Both the position numbers and the translations under genes were made by a program. Source: Streptomyces qinglanensis (GTDB taxonomy: Bacteria; Actinomycetota; Actinomycetes; Streptomycetales; Streptomycetaceae). Taken from it: a stretch of DNA of 64,000 bases. Shown here piece after piece: positions 25,241 to 33,938 of this stretch. The stretch's first letter is position 1. Each line of letters starts with the position of its first letter. Under the pieces are notes generated by a model that was not told where the DNA came from, did no database searches, and saw only the letters and a program-made list of their open reading frames with translations. The stretch covers positions 184,015 to 248,014 of the forward strand of contig NZ_FOGO01000012.1 in the NCBI RefSeq assembly GCF_900111245.1, given 5' to 3'.

Positions 25241-26210
25241 CGGTGCGAACCGGCCGGTACACCGAGATGCCGAACGAGGCCGTGGCCTGCACCCGCGTCC
25301 CCAGTGCGGCGGCCCGCGCCCGCAGCTCCTCCTGCTCGACATGCCGCGCCGCCGGTCCCATGGCGGCGAGGTTCGCCACGTCCGCGGAGGAGAGCGCGAG
25401 GGGGTACTCCAGTACCTCGGCGCGCTCCCGCTCGAAGTGCCCGGACAGGGTGCGCTCCAGGCGCTCCTCCTTGTCCGGGTCGACCTCCAGCAGGCCCAGC
25501 GCGCCGCGCAGCTCCCGCAGATGCCGCTCGGTCGGCGTGACCACCAGCAGTGCGCCGTGGGACTTCAGCACCCGGCGGAACTCCGCACCGTTGCGCGGCG
25601 CGAAGACGTTCAGCACGACGTCCGCGCAGCCGTCCCGCACCGGGAACGGCCGCCAGACGTCCCAACTGGCCGCGCCGGCACGCGGGTGCGCTCGTGCGGC
25701 ACGGCGCAGCGCGTAGGTCGACGCGTCCAGCGCCAGCCCCACCGCGCCGGGCAGCGCCTCCAGGACGGCGGCGAGGTAGTGCCCGGTGCCCGCACCGGCG
25801 TCCAGCACCATGCCCCCTCCGTCCTGCGCGGGGAGGCCGAGCGAAGCGGTGATCCGTGCCAGCGCTCCGGTCAGCGGCGCGTAGTGCCCCGCCTCCAGAA
25901 AGGCCGTACGGGCCAGCACCATCGACGCGTTGTCGGCGTTCGCGGCGCGCTTGGCCCCGGAGAGCAGGCTGACGTACCCCTGCCGGGCGATGTCGAAGGT
26001 GTGCCGGTCCGGGCAGCGCAGCGCTCGTTCCGCCACCTCCAGAGAGTCCCCGCAGACGGGGCACCGCACCGTTCCGGCCAGCTTCTCCCACGGGCCGCGG
26101 GGCTCCGGCCGGCGCCGCGCGGGCCGGTCGTGCGCTGGAGCGTCGTCGCGGCCGTCGTGCGCTCGCTCTTCGTGCGGGTACGCGTCTCGCGCGGCGGACG
26201 GTTCGGTCAT
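25233..26210 (-). CDS. RlmA-type 23S rRNA (guanine-N1)-methyltransferase
   Basis: A 325-residue SAM-dependent enzyme. The N-terminal zinc knuckle is CPVC...CPDRH (about residues 49-70), then ARQGYVSLL, which is specific to the RlmA family. The SAM-binding motif VLDAGAGTGHY and the substrate motif NVFAPRNGAEFRR follow. RlmA enzymes methylate G745/G748 in 23S rRNA; the G748 form (TlrB) gives macrolide resistance in producers. Which position is modified here cannot be told. The first 35 residues are a charged, disordered leader. ATG 26210 is used. Transcribed alone. Confidence 0.87.
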   Translation of the reverse strand: MTEPSAARDAYPHEERAHDGRDDAPAHDRPARRRPEPRGPWEKLAGTVRCPVCGDSLEVAERALRCPDRHTFDIARQGYVSLLSGAKRAANADNASMVLARTAFLEAGHYAPLTGALARITASLGLPAQDGGGMVLDAGAGTGHYLAAVLEALPGAVGLALDASTYALRRAARAHPRAGAASWDVWRPFPVRDGCADVVLNVFAPRNGAEFRRVLKSHGALLVVTPTERHLRELRGALGLLEVDPDKEERLERTLSGHFERERAEVLEYPLALSSADVANLAAMGPAARHVEQEELRARAAALGTRVQATASFGISVYRPVRTAG

Positions 26211-26625
26211 GGGGCGGCAGCTCTCTCGGACGGCGGGTCCCCAGGCTACCGGCGTCCGGGAGCGCCGCTGCCGGCTCCTCGTCCGGCCGACGCAAGCACG
26301 CGCCCTCTGCCGCGAACGAGGGGACCACGCGCCGCACGAGGAGGTCGAAGATCAGGTGAAACGACATCCCGTACATCTCACCCTGTTCCCGGCTCCCTCC
26401 GCAGGAGTGACATACGTGCGGAAAAACGCATACTCATAAGTCTGAGTACTGCACGCAGGGGTTTCCGCCGGCTGGAGCATTCGTTGACCGGGATGTACCC
26501 GAGACGGTCACCCCGTCATCCGACCGGGGCGACGCGGCGTCGGTCACCACCAAGGGCGTCATGCGCGTGCGGGACCGGTCTCGACACAGTCGTCTGAACC
26601 TGCCCGCAGAGAAGAGAGTTCAGTC
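26211..26625. other. Intergenic region with small palindrome
   Basis: No gene is visible in these 415 bases. A perfect dyad TACTCA-TAAGTC-TGAGTA lies at 26431-26448, about 180 bases before the DUF2637 gene, in an otherwise AT-richer stretch that may hold its promoter. Confidence 0.4.
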
Positions 26626-27456
26626 TTGACCGAGACGTCGCACTCGTACACGTCCTACGTACCCCCTGATCCGGACACCGGCTTCCCCGGGCAGAGAAAG
26701 CCGGCTGAACCGGATGTGCACCCGGCCCACACCTGGGGAGCCGCGCCGGTCAGGAACGACAACGCGGTGCGACTGGACCCGACCGACACCGGAACCCTCG
26801 GGCTGACCCGCTTCGGCTCGCCGCACCCCGAGCGCAGCGAGCGGACCGATCACCACGCGGACCTGGACGCCGAACTCGCGCGTTTCCTCGACACGGTCGA
26901 GCGGGAACGCCTCGCGGACCCCTCCGGCGCGACCACCCGGGCCCGGCACCGCAAGGAACGCCCCCTGGAGCGGGCCAAGCAGCAGCAACAGCGGGGGGAA
27001 CTGAGCTGGCGGCGGATCCTGAGCGCCTTCTCGGTCACGCTGACAGCCTTGATCGTCCTCCTGGTCAGCTTCCTGGGCGCGAAGGCGTCCTACCCCTCGC
27101 TCTACGACCTCGCCCAGGAGTCGGCACCCCCGGGCGTCGCGCACGCCTGGCCGCTGCTGATCTACGCGCCCTGGGTCGCGGCCACGCTCTCGATTCTGCG
27201 CACCCGGGCCTACCGTCGCCGCACGGTGCACTCCTGGCTCGTCGTCCTCTTCTTCGCCGCGGTCGCCTCCCTGCTGTGCGTCGCCGACGCGCCGCCGACC
27301 CCGGCGGGTATCGCGGTGGCCGGCCTGCCGCCCATCACGGCGCTGCTCTGCTTCCACCAACTCGTCCGACAGCTCGACCTCCCCCCGGTCCCCACGCACC
27401 CCTCCCGGCACGCCCGCCCCGCGCGCGGCACCAATCGCCACCGCTCGGCGGGCTGA
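26626..27456 (+). CDS. DUF2637-type membrane protein
   Basis: A 276-residue protein with a long polar N-terminal half (about 130 residues, Arg/Glu-rich near its end) followed by about four membrane segments starting at RILSAFSVTLTALIVLLVSF. DUF2637 proteins are common in Streptomyces and resemble plasmid spread proteins, but their role is unknown. The start is a TTG at 26626 with GAAGAGAG seven or more bases upstream. The C-terminal tail is basic. No neighbouring genes suggest a function. Confidence 0.7.
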   Translation: MTETSHSYTSYVPPDPDTGFPGQRKPAEPDVHPAHTWGAAPVRNDNAVRLDPTDTGTLGLTRFGSPHPERSERTDHHADLDAELARFLDTVERERLADPSGATTRARHRKERPLERAKQQQQRGELSWRRILSAFSVTLTALIVLLVSFLGAKASYPSLYDLAQESAPPGVAHAWPLLIYAPWVAATLSILRTRAYRRRTVHSWLVVLFFAAVASLLCVADAPPTPAGIAVAGLPPITALLCFHQLVRQLDLPPVPTHPSRHARPARGTNRHRSAG

Positions 27457-27773
27457 CCCCACGGCCCGCCGACCGGTGGTCGTACACCGTCGACCCCGGC
27501 GGCGGACCGCCGACCCGGCCCCCGAACCGCCGCTGCGCCCACTGCGGTTCGCCTCGCACGGCCCACCGGAAGACGCCCCGTGAACCCGGACCGCCCGCCG
27601 CCCCCTGTCGACGACGTGCCTGCGGACCGGCGGGACGGCCCGCTCGCGAGCCAGGCACCTGTCCGCCCGGACACCGGCCGACGGGGCAGCTCACTTTCCG
27701 GGCGTCGAGCCACCGGTCAGCACTATCGGGACGACAGTTCCCTTAATGGTTCCCCCGTGCTACCTTCACAGGC

Positions 27774-27797
27774 ATAACGGCACCACAGTCCCGTTAT
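27774..27797. promoter_or_regulatory. Inverted repeat in promoter region of MFS gene
   Basis: ATAACGG (27774-27780) and CCGTTAT (27791-27797) are exact complements separated by ten bases, 80 bases before the MFS start. TTAA- and TACC-containing boxes just upstream could be the promoter. The remaining 27457-27773 shows no gene. Confidence 0.45.
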
Positions 27798-27877
27798 CAC
27801 TCTCGCCGCTCCCGCCCCGGACGCACTCCGCCCCCGCGCCCTTCGCCGCAGCGGCCCCCTGGAAGGAAGGCACAGCC

Positions 27878-29356
27878 ATGTCCACGACTCATGTGTCGCA
27901 ATCGACCACACCGGCACCCGAAGTCCAGGTGGCGCCGGCGCCGACGGCCGCGCCCCGGCAGCTCACCGGGCGGCTGAAGGTGGTCCTGGCCGTGCTGCTG
28001 GTCGCCCAGTTCATGCTGGCCGTCGACTTCTCGATCCTGAACGTCGCGCTGCCCGCCATCGGCGACGGACTCGGCTTCCCCCTCGCCGACCTGCAGTGGG
28101 TCGCCACCTCGTTCGCACTCGCCGCCGCCGGTTTCACCCTCTTCTTCGGCCGCATCAGCGACCTGGTCGGCCGCAAGAGAATCTTCATAGCCGGCCTCGC
28201 ACTGCTGGGCCTGTCCTCCCTCGTCGGCGGCCTGGCCACCAGCCCGGGAATACTCCTGGCCGCCCGCGTCGCCCAGGGCCTGGCCACGGCCGCCGCGACA
28301 CCGGCGGGGCTCTCCCTGCTCACCACCGCGTTCCCCGAAGGTCCGCTGCGGCAGAAGGCGCTGGGCATCAACGGCGCCCTGATGTCCGCGGGGTTCACCA
28401 CCGGCGCCGTCCTCGGCGGAGTGCTGACCGACCTGCTCTCCTGGCGCTGGGCGTTCTTCCTCAACGTCCCCGTCGCACTCGCCGTCGTCCTCGTCGCGCC
28501 CGTCGTCATCAAGGAGCCCGCACCCGCCGCCCGCCCCCGGCTCGACCTGCCCGGCGCCCTCACGGTCACCGGCGGTCTCCTCGCCCTGGTCCACGGCCTC
28601 ACCCAGGCCGGTGAACACGGTTGGACCGCCCCGCACTCCGTGGTCGGCCTCGCCGTCGGCGCCGTGCTGCTGGCCGCGTTCGTCGTGATCGAGCGCAGGG
28701 TGGCCCAGCCGCTGGTCCCGCTCACGGTCCTGGGCCGCCGCAACGTCGCCTGGGGGAACGTGCTCGGGCTCCTCGCCTTCGCCACCGAGACCTCGCTGGT
28801 CTACCTGCTCACCCTCTACCTGCAGAAGACTCTCGACTTCACACCGCTCGCCGCAGGCGTCACCTTCGGCGTCCTGGGCGTCGGCACCGTCCTCGGCGGA
28901 CTCGTCGCGCCGAAGGCCATCGCCCGGACCTCCACCCTGACCGCCCTGGTCGGCGGCGGCCTGCTGCAGGCGGCCGCCACCGCCGCCCTGCTGTTCCTGG
29001 GCACCACCACCGGTGCCGCACTGACCCTGCTGCTGCCCGCCACCTTCCTCGGCGGCGTCGGCAACATGCTCGTCATCGTCGGCTTCATGGTCACCGCCAC
29101 CAGCGGCCTCCCCAACGCCGAACAGGGGCTGGCCACCGGACTCGCCTCGATGTCCCAGCAGGTCGGCATCACCATGGGCACGCCGATCATGTCCGCCGTC
29201 GTCACCACGGGCACCGCAGGCGCCACCACCGCTGCCGCCATCCACCACGGCGTCACCACCGCCGTCGCCGTCAACGCCGCGCTCGTCCTCCTCGGCACCG
29301 CCCTCGCCGCGGTCTTCCTCCGCACCCGCACGCCGCACGGCGGGACGAACGCCTGA
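27878..29356 (+). CDS. MFS drug exporter, DHA2 (14-TM) family
   Basis: A 492-residue proton-driven exporter. Motif D1 (AVDFSILNVALPAIG) is in TM1, motif A (GRISDLVGRKR) in the 2-3 loop and motif C-like GALMSAGFTTGAVLGG in TM5, with fourteen hydrophobic segments in all. The first 30 residues are polar. ATG 27878 has GGAAGGAAGG upstream. No TetR gene is next to it, but a dyad in the leader suggests repression by a distant regulator. Substrate unknown. Confidence 0.88.
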   Translation: MSTTHVSQSTTPAPEVQVAPAPTAAPRQLTGRLKVVLAVLLVAQFMLAVDFSILNVALPAIGDGLGFPLADLQWVATSFALAAAGFTLFFGRISDLVGRKRIFIAGLALLGLSSLVGGLATSPGILLAARVAQGLATAAATPAGLSLLTTAFPEGPLRQKALGINGALMSAGFTTGAVLGGVLTDLLSWRWAFFLNVPVALAVVLVAPVVIKEPAPAARPRLDLPGALTVTGGLLALVHGLTQAGEHGWTAPHSVVGLAVGAVLLAAFVVIERRVAQPLVPLTVLGRRNVAWGNVLGLLAFATETSLVYLLTLYLQKTLDFTPLAAGVTFGVLGVGTVLGGLVAPKAIARTSTLTALVGGGLLQAAATAALLFLGTTTGAALTLLLPATFLGGVGNMLVIVGFMVTATSGLPNAEQGLATGLASMSQQVGITMGTPIMSAVVTTGTAGATTAAAIHHGVTTAVAVNAALVLLGTALAAVFLRTRTPHGGTNA

Positions 29357-29695
29357 CCCGACCCGCTGTCCGCACCCCTGCGCAACGGCACCCACCCCGG
29401 ACATCGCAACCGGCCCGGCACACCCGGACGCCGCCAGCCAGCGGCCATGAACACGCCGATCCCCCGACCCGTCGCCCCTCTGAGCCACGGCCCCGGACCG
29501 CGTCTCACCGCCGACCGATCACGTCGTCCGCCAGAACGGACGTCGCCCACGGACCCGTTCGGGCACCAACCGGGGAACCGCCCCGGAAACGCCGGAGATC
29601 CCATCCGATCGAGCAGAGCGAACGGGGTCTCGTGCGCGCCTGCAGCCGCCAGATTCCTGCAACTACCGTCGCTGCGGCACCCAAGCGATCTGTGA
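29357..29695. other. Intergenic, no gene seen
   Basis: Neither strand shows a frame with actinobacterial third-position GC bias plus a start signal. No repeat or strong hairpin was noticed. Confidence 0.5.
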
Positions 29696-30190
29696 TCACG
29701 TCGGCGGGTCGGGGGTGTAGGCGTACACGCGGACCGGATCGAGGTGCAGTTCATGGGGACCTATGCAGTCCGCCACGAGGGTGGCCAGGAGCGTCCCGCA
29801 GGCGCATGCCATGTTGCGACCTCCGGTGCCGAGCGGCCCACAGCACCCCCAGTGGACACTCGAGGCTCCGGTCGACTGGACGGTGGACACGTCATCCGGG
29901 TGAACGACGACGGAATTCCGGGGTCCCGCGGACACCGTGTCGGTCAAGTCGGACGGCATCAGGAGGGCACGGTTTCCGGAAGGCTTCGGGTGCTGGGGGT
30001 CCGGAGCCACGAAAGGAGCTCCCCAGGGCTCCGGGTCGATGGCGTAGTGGCCGCGCGGGACGGTCGAGGGCGCGAGCCAGGTCCTGCGGTCGCGGTCCCT
30101 GTCGCACACGGGAGCGTCGGGAACATCCGGAAGCTTCTGAAGGTCCGGTGTGAGCTGGGCACCGCATTTCGCGCAGTAGAAGACCGTCAT
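29696..30190 (-). CDS. Hypothetical protein with N-terminal CxxC zinc-ribbon motif
   Basis: A 164-residue protein starting TVFYCAKCGAQLT, with one knuckle at the N-terminus and more cysteines later (HWGCCGP, MACACGT). This may complete a zinc site or bind a cluster. The middle is Pro/Asp-rich. Base composition is less extreme than neighbouring genes. ATG 30190 is taken since it places the knuckle at the N-terminus; no strong ribosome site precedes it. I do not recognise a function. Confidence 0.55.
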   Translation of the reverse strand: MTVFYCAKCGAQLTPDLQKLPDVPDAPVCDRDRDRRTWLAPSTVPRGHYAIDPEPWGAPFVAPDPQHPKPSGNRALLMPSDLTDTVSAGPRNSVVVHPDDVSTVQSTGASSVHWGCCGPLGTGGRNMACACGTLLATLVADCIGPHELHLDPVRVYAYTPDPPT

Positions 30191-30487
30191 GTCGGCCGTT
30201 GTATCCCACCGTCCCCGTCGGCCACGACCGCGTTTCCACCTGCTCCAGAAGCGACACCACCGAGCGACACCACCTTTCGATGGCGTACGGCGGTGCGGAG
30301 ATTCCAGGCAGCTCCTCCGGCACAGCGGGACAGCGATCAGGCCGGAGGGCTGTCCGCACGCCCCGCCCGAGAAGACCCGCAAGGCGCTGTGGAAGCCCGG
30401 CAAGCACCTCGGCGGACCGGCCGACGACTCCCCGGCCAGTGATCAAGGACAGCCGACGCAGTTGCCGTCCTTCGCTGCTGTACGACG

Positions 30488-30529
30488 CGTCAGAGCCCCT
30501 GCCGGATGACTCCGACAGGGGCTCTGACG
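30488..30529. terminator. Terminator downstream of tRNA-Ala
   Basis: Arms 30488-30501 and 30516-30529 are perfect 14-base inverted complements. The hairpin begins six bases past the tRNA 3' end on the minus strand. The stretch 30191-30487 between it and the zinc-ribbon gene shows no gene. Confidence 0.75.
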
Positions 30530-30534
30530 TGTTG

Positions 30535-30608
30535 TGGACCTGAGGGGATTTGAACCCCTGACCCTCTCGTTGCGAACGAGATGCGCTACCGGACTGCGCC
30601 ACAGGCCC
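30535..30608 (-). tRNA. tRNA-Ala (anticodon CGC)
   Basis: A complete cloverleaf: acceptor GGGCCTG/CAGGTCC, D-stem GCGC/GCGC, anticodon stem TCTCG/CGAGA with loop TTCGCAA, and T-arm AGGGG-TTCAAAT-CCCCT. The anticodon CGC reads GCG. The discriminator is A and CCA is not encoded. Confidence 0.95.
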
Positions 30609-30692
30609 TTGCGACAGATGAAACATTAGCATCCTCGCCAGGGCGGGAGGAAATCCGTTCCCGTACCGGGCGGGAGGCGGTCAGGGCGACCG

Positions 30693-32342
30693 TCACTCGT
30701 TGGCGGCGCGGGGGCGCTGGTCGCCTTCGTACTGGTCGAAGAGGGGTGTGCGGTCGCGGTCTGCGGTGCCGCGGGGGTGGGCGGCGTCGCCGGTGGACCC
30801 GTCCTCGGCGGCGGGGTGCGGCTCGGCGGCGGGGACGGTGCTGGAGCGGGCCGAACTCCAGGCGTCGGGGGCCTCCAGGTCGATGCCGCGCGTCGCCCGG
30901 GGGGCGACCGGGGCGCTGACGTAGGTGGGCAGCGGTACGGGCACCGGGTCCCAGCCCTCGCCTTCGGAGGAGTCCCTGTCGCGGGCGCGCTGCTGGTCGA
31001 CCCACTCGGCGTGGTCGGTCTGCTCGACCAGTGCGCGGCGCTCCGCCGCCCCCTGCTGCTCGGTCCGGGTCCGGGCTTCCGGGGGCGCGTCCGCGCGGTC
31101 CGCAGCGGCGGCTTCGGGACGTGCGCTGCTGTGCTCGTGTTCGCGCCGGGGCGCCGCAGCCGACGGAGTGCCGGCCGCACGGGAGCGGCGCTCCGTACGC
31201 GGGTGCCGGTCCTCGCCGCGGCGCCGGTCCTCGCGGCCGCTGCCGCCGGTGCCCTCCGTACGCACCGGGAGGCCCGGCTCGGTGTCGGTGTGCAGCGCCT
31301 CGGCCCGGCGCCGGTCGGACAGTCCGGCGTCGCCGTACGGCCGCTGTGCGCGCAGACTGCGCGCGGCCGCTTCGGCCCGGCGCCGGTCCATGGTGAAGGC
31401 GAAGCGGCGCCGCTCCTGGACGCGGAGGTGGACGATGTAGACGCTGAGCAGAACGGCGGGGACAGCGGGCACCCACAGCAGGGCGAGCCCGCGGACGGCC
31501 GCCACGACCGTCCCTACGGTGAACGCGAGGAAGAGCAGCATCGTCGTGCGCCGCCGCCGGGCGAGCAGCTTGGCCCGCTTGGCCTGCTTGGCCTGCTTGG
31601 CCTGCTTGGCCTGCTTGGCCTGCTTGGCCTGCTTTCCCTCCCCCTGCGCGGTCCGGGAGTCGGCGGCCTGCGGGCGCGCCGCCCCCGCCCGCGCGGCCGC
31701 GCTCGTGCGGGCTCCGTCCGGACCGGACCGGTCGGAGCCCTGCTGGTCGTACCGGGGCTCCCCGGAGTGCTCCGGGGAATGGCCTTCCACCTGCGCCGGA
31801 CCCGTCCCGGGCCCGGCTGCCCCGGCGACGCCCTGCGGAGCGTCGTGGCCAGCGTGCGCGGCGGCACCCGGACGACTGCTCCGGCTACCGGGGCGGACCG
31901 TTCCCACCGTTCCGACGGGACGGCCCTCCGCACGGTGAGCGTGCACCTCGGTCAGCGCCTCAGCCCCGGGGGCGCCGACCATGGTCTTGGGATCGGCGAA
32001 GGCCCGGACGTCCACCGCCTGCTCGGTGGCGGCATCCGGGTCGCTCCGGTACGCGTCACCGTCGGAGCCGTACGCGGCGGAGGGGCCGGGCTCGTGCTCG
32101 GCGCCGGCTCTCCGTGCGTACGGGTCGTCGGCCGCCCACCCCTCGCGGACACGGCGCCGTTCCGCCTCTCTGGCGTAGCGGCGCTCCATGCCGGCCTTGC
32201 CGGACAGCAGCCGGATGGCGGTGCTGAAGCGTTCCGTCGGACGAGCTTCGTTCAGCTCGTCCTGGCGACGAAGCCACATCGGCACCAAGTAGGCGGCCCA
32301 GGCCCCGACGATGACTGCGTAGATGAGGCCACTGCTGCTCAC
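30693..32342 (-). CDS. sepX: SepX/GlpR, actinobacterial divisome membrane protein
   Basis: A 549-residue protein with an N-terminal membrane helix (SSSGLIYAVIVGAWAAYL) followed by VPMWLRRQDELNEARPTERF, the conserved signature of SepX. It also has a central pair of membrane helices (about 260-310: LLFLAFTVGTVVAAV, LLWVPAVPAVLLSVYIV) and long disordered, charged arms. In Streptomyces it supports septation; in corynebacteria its homologue GlpR is the membrane receptor of Glp. Just before the central helices is a Lys-Gln-Ala triplet array encoded by a 9-bp repeat. GTG 32342 is chosen on homology, with TACCGT six bases upstream (leaderless); ATG 32375 is the alternative. A glp gene lies four genes upstream. 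Confidence 0.88.
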   Translation of the reverse strand: MSSSGLIYAVIVGAWAAYLVPMWLRRQDELNEARPTERFSTAIRLLSGKAGMERRYAREAERRRVREGWAADDPYARRAGAEHEPGPSAAYGSDGDAYRSDPDAATEQAVDVRAFADPKTMVGAPGAEALTEVHAHRAEGRPVGTVGTVRPGSRSSRPGAAAHAGHDAPQGVAGAAGPGTGPAQVEGHSPEHSGEPRYDQQGSDRSGPDGARTSAAARAGAARPQAADSRTAQGEGKQAKQAKQAKQAKQAKQAKRAKLLARRRRTTMLLFLAFTVGTVVAAVRGLALLWVPAVPAVLLSVYIVHLRVQERRRFAFTMDRRRAEAAARSLRAQRPYGDAGLSDRRRAEALHTDTEPGLPVRTEGTGGSGREDRRRGEDRHPRTERRSRAAGTPSAAAPRREHEHSSARPEAAAADRADAPPEARTRTEQQGAAERRALVEQTDHAEWVDQQRARDRDSSEGEGWDPVPVPLPTYVSAPVAPRATRGIDLEAPDAWSSARSSTVPAAEPHPAAEDGSTGDAAHPRGTADRDRTPLFDQYEGDQRPRAANE

Positions 32343-32348
32343 CCTCAC

Positions 32349-32354
32349 ACGGTA
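32349..32354 (-). promoter_or_regulatory. -10 box of leaderless sepX
   Basis: TACCGT on the minus strand ends six bases before GTG 32342, with no Shine-Dalgarno sequence in the gap. The neighbouring 32355-32529 is AT-rich and contains no gene. Confidence 0.45.
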
Positions 32355-32529
32355 GAGGGGATTACGTGAGCCCATCTGCCAAACAGCCCGGCGTGTTGCA
32401 CGATCTGGCCGATCCGTCGAACTTTTTTTGCGACCGATGGCCCGTGGCTATGCAGAATCAGCCGACAATTGGCCGGAACGAGCGGGCGCGGGAAACCCGG
32501 CACGTCGACCGACCCCACAAATCGAACGT

Positions 32530-33159
32530 TTATTTTATTTCGGTGGAGTGGCCGGGTCTGGACCGGTGCCAGCGGGTCAGCAGGCCCTCCGGGACCTCCT
32601 CCACGGTCAGGGCGAACACCAGGTGGTCGCGCCAGGCACCGTCGATGTGCAGATACCGCGGCCGGATTCCTTCCTCCCGGAAGCCGAGCTTTTCCACCAC
32701 GCGACGGCTGGGGAGGTTCTCCGGGCGGATGCAGACTTCGACACGGTGCAATCCGACGGTGCGGAAGCAGTGGTCCACGGCCAGCGCCACTGCCGTGGGC
32801 ATGACGCCCCGTCCCGCCACCGCGCGGTCCACCCAATAGCCGATATGGCCGGAGCACATGGAACCCCAGGTGATGCCCGCGACGGTCAACTGTCCGGCGA
32901 GTCTTCCCTCGTGCTCCACCACGAACGGCAGCATCCGGCCGGACTGCGCCTCCGTACGCAGATGCCGCACCATCTGGCGGAAAGTGGGGCGGCGCGGCGG
33001 CAGATGGCCGGGCGGCGCGGGCGGGATCGTGGCCTCCCAGGGACGCAGCCAGTCGCGGTTGCGCTGGTTGACCTCCCGCCAGGCGCGCTGGTCGCGCAAC
33101 TTTATGGGGCGGAGGGTCGTGGGACCGTCCGCCAACTCGACCGGCCATGGGGCGTTCAG
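32530..33159 (-). CDS. rimJ: RimJ-type GNAT acetyltransferase, probable CTG start
   Basis: A GNAT of the RimJ/RimL type, which acetylates protein N-termini such as ribosomal proteins. Conserved blocks: LRPIKLRDQRAWREVNQRNRDWL, GYWVDRAVAGRGVMPTAVAL (acetyl-CoA loop) and RVVEKLGFREEGI. No ATG or GTG gives the full N-terminus. The CTG at 33159 starts LNAPWPVEL, overlaps the mog stop as CTGA exactly like the other junctions of this operon, and has GAGGGG about ten bases upstream (209 aa). A TTG at 33135 is the fallback. It lies between sepX and the molybdopterin genes. Confidence 0.85.
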   Translation of the reverse strand: MNAPWPVELADGPTTLRPIKLRDQRAWREVNQRNRDWLRPWEATIPPAPPGHLPPRRPTFRQMVRHLRTEAQSGRMLPFVVEHEGRLAGQLTVAGITWGSMCSGHIGYWVDRAVAGRGVMPTAVALAVDHCFRTVGLHRVEVCIRPENLPSRRVVEKLGFREEGIRPRYLHIDGAWRDHLVFALTVEEVPEGLLTRWHRSRPGHSTEIK

Positions 33160-33938
33160 CGGGGGTCGTCCCCTCTGTGCCCGCCGGACCGCTGCGGGAC
33201 GCCGGGCCCGGTGTGACGGTCCGGCCCACCGGAATGGTCCGGCCCACCAGGACGGTCCGGCCCACCGGATTGGTCCGGCTCGGCGGGACGGTCCGGCTCG
33301 GCGGGACGGTCCGGCTCGGCGGGATGGTCGCCGCCGTGGATCTGGTCGACGGCGTGCGGCAGCAGCCGGGCCAGGACGGCCATCCCGTCCTTGACGCCGC
33401 CCGTGGACCCCGGAAGGTTGACGACGAGGGTGCGGTCGGCCACTCCCGCGACACCGCGGGAGAGCGCCGCCGTGGGCACCTTCGCCGCTCCCTCCGCACG
33501 AATGGCCTCGGGGATACCGGGGATCTCGCGCTCCAGGACGGAACGCGTCACCTCAGGAGTCCGGTCGGTCGGCGAGATGCCGGTTCCGCCGGTCGTCAGG
33601 ACGACGGCGTAGCCCGCTGCCACCGCCTCCCGGAGCACCTCGCGGACGGGCTCGCCGTCCGGTACCACCCGCGGCCCGTCCACGGCGAACCCCAGGGCTT
33701 CCAGGCCCGCCACGAGCAGCGGTCCGCCCCGGTCCTCGTAGACGCCTGCCGAGGCGCGATTGGAGGCCGTCACCGCCAAGGCGCGGTACGGCCGCACAGG
33801 GGTGGAAGCGCCTGCAGCGGAACCGTGCGAAGCTCGGTGGCCGTGCGGAGCGGCCTCGTCTCCGTGGCGGTGCGCGGCGGCTTCCGCCCCGTGGCCGTGC
33901 GGGGCCGACCCGGTCTCGCAGTGCTCGGAACCGCTCAT
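33156..33938 (-). CDS. MogA/MoaB-family molybdopterin adenylyltransferase
   Basis: A 260-residue protein whose central 165 residues are the MogA/MoaB domain: ALAVTASNRASAG, then TTGGTGISPTDRTPE (molybdopterin-binding loop), then VNLPGSTGGVKDGM. It activates molybdopterin with ATP for metal insertion. Added to this are an N-terminal 45-residue tail with eight histidines, many as HGH or HRH, and a C-terminal Pro/Asp-rich tail encoded by an 18-bp tandem repeat. ATG 33938 overlaps the moaC stop (ATGA). Confidence 0.87.
   Translation of the reverse strand: MSGSEHCETGSAPHGHGAEAAAHRHGDEAAPHGHRASHGSAAGASTPVRPYRALAVTASNRASAGVYEDRGGPLLVAGLEALGFAVDGPRVVPDGEPVREVLREAVAAGYAVVLTTGGTGISPTDRTPEVTRSVLEREIPGIPEAIRAEGAAKVPTAALSRGVAGVADRTLVVNLPGSTGGVKDGMAVLARLLPHAVDQIHGGDHPAEPDRPAEPDRPAEPDQSGGPDRPGGPDHSGGPDRHTGPGVPQRSGGHRGDDPR
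33218..33325. repeat. 18-bp tandem repeat in the 3' end of the MogA-type gene
   Basis: Six 18-bp units begin with ggtccgg. Three have the form ggtccggcccaccggaat and three ggtccggctcggcgggac, with small variations. The array keeps the frame and codes for the C-terminal GGPDRP / EPDRPA tail. Confidence 0.85.

Noticed and set aside
16205..26440. Shared cgcatactcat sequence at 16209 and 26427 as a common regulon motif
   Set aside because: Only two 11-base matches, in different contexts and distances from starts. Insufficient for a claim.
26626..27456. Second mobile element based on the DUF2637/spread-protein similarity
   Set aside because: No integrase, rep, transfer gene or tRNA lies nearby. 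The family is common on Streptomyces chromosomes.
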